Assembly: GCF_029210495.1 (NCBI RefSeq)
Contig: NZ_JARGDK010000012.1
Span: forward strand, 20,731-84,730
Source of the DNA: Pseudothioclava nitratireducens
GTDB lineage: Bacteria; Pseudomonadota; Alphaproteobacteria; Rhodobacterales; Rhodobacteraceae
Length of the DNA stretch: 64,000 bases
Reading direction: 5' to 3'
This document shows, in pieces, positions 63,925 to 64,000 of this stretch. Under the pieces are notes generated by a model. It was not told where the DNA came from, did no database searches, and was given only the letters and a program-made list of their open reading frames with translations. Numbering within the stretch: position 1 is the first letter of the stretch; every line of letters begins with the position of its first letter. The position numbers and the translations under genes were made by a program.

Positions 63925-64000
63925 GGTAGCGTCCGTCAAGGTGGTGTAATTTCCCAGATGGCCTGAGGTCATGATCAGGCGGCTTTCGTGGTTATGCTGA
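63925..64000 (+). mobile_element. Probable left end of an IS256-type insertion sequence, cut by window edge
   Basis: From GGTAGCGTCCGTCAAGGTGG at 63925 the sequence reads like a terminal inverted repeat followed by GTGTAATTTCCCAG, a pattern common at IS256-family ends in alphaproteobacteria. A GCCTGA...TCAGGC hairpin lies at 63961-63980. No transposase is visible in the remaining bases, so identity and intactness are uncertain. Confidence 0.42.

Overview
This is a GC-rich chromosomal segment from an alphaproteobacterium, most likely a member of the Rhodobacteraceae/Paracoccaceae. The evidence is gene content and style: single-chain GcvP, a PrpE-type propionyl-CoA synthetase behind TTTGCAAA operators, an XpaC/TelA/SPFH cluster, BrnA, YbjN and many small family-typical proteins. 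Codons are strongly G/C-ending, Shine-Dalgarno sequences are clear, and same-strand genes often overlap by 1 to 8 bases. The genus cannot be fixed from the sequence alone. Almost everything is intact core genome. The only mobile-element signal is what looks like the terminus of an insertion sequence in the last ~75 bases.

Layout. 1-6140 (mostly minus): DUF302 protein, RNase P RNA, amidase, Excalibur lipoprotein, gatC-gatA, an MBL hydrolase (plus), a DsrE-like periplasmic protein and tadA. 6263-7837: rluB with a very long repeat-built basic tail. 7961-13430: a five-gene plus-strand envelope-stress type operon (XpaC, TelA, DUF2927 lipoprotein, SPFH-GYF, double zinc ribbon), possibly led by a 27-residue peptide. 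13541-17834: PfkB sugar kinase and dtd, a DEAD-box helicase with a long leader, a small HTH-like protein and thymidine kinase. 17839-21631 (minus): a FabH-like synthase, then YbjN, proC, a CsaA-like protein and a 2-hydroxyacid dehydrogenase. 21877-27200 (minus): tRNA-Ala, trxC and gcvT-gcvH-gcvP under a tandem glycine riboswitch. 27373-34947: gltX, a zincin, a Tat-exported MBL protein, an unrecognised gene pair, a second PfkB kinase, MATE exporter and two hotdog thioesterases.

35122-46316 is an acyl-CoA catabolism block: two MerR regulators, an acyl-CoA dehydrogenase, GST-fadA-fadB and an acyl-CoA synthetase. Related TGACG/CGTCA palindromes sit just upstream of three of its transcription units, suggesting one MerR-controlled regulon. 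A Hint-domain protein lacking the usual cysteine and a sulfotransferase lie within it. 46452-52659: an unknown membrane protein, a SPOR protein and the nucleoside salvage operon cdd-deoA-deoB-upp. 52861-57247: maeB and prpE. 57630-61227: an atypical NtrC-like response regulator, nadK and glyA. 61292-64000: small membrane proteins and lipoproteins, an alpha/beta hydrolase, an orphan BrnA-like protein and the possible IS end.

How the genes connect: gcvTHP and glyA handle glycine and one-carbon units; fadA/fadB, the dehydrogenase and the ligase feed acetyl- and propionyl-CoA; prpE and maeB join propionate and C4 metabolism; cdd-deoA-deoB-upp with tdk salvage nucleosides. The most promising poorly described elements are the XpaC-TelA-SPFH-zinc-ribbon operon, the predicted MerR palindrome regulon, the regulator lacking GAFTGA and the Walker B acidic residue, the cysteine-less Hint protein, and a dispersed family of palindromes at gene ends.
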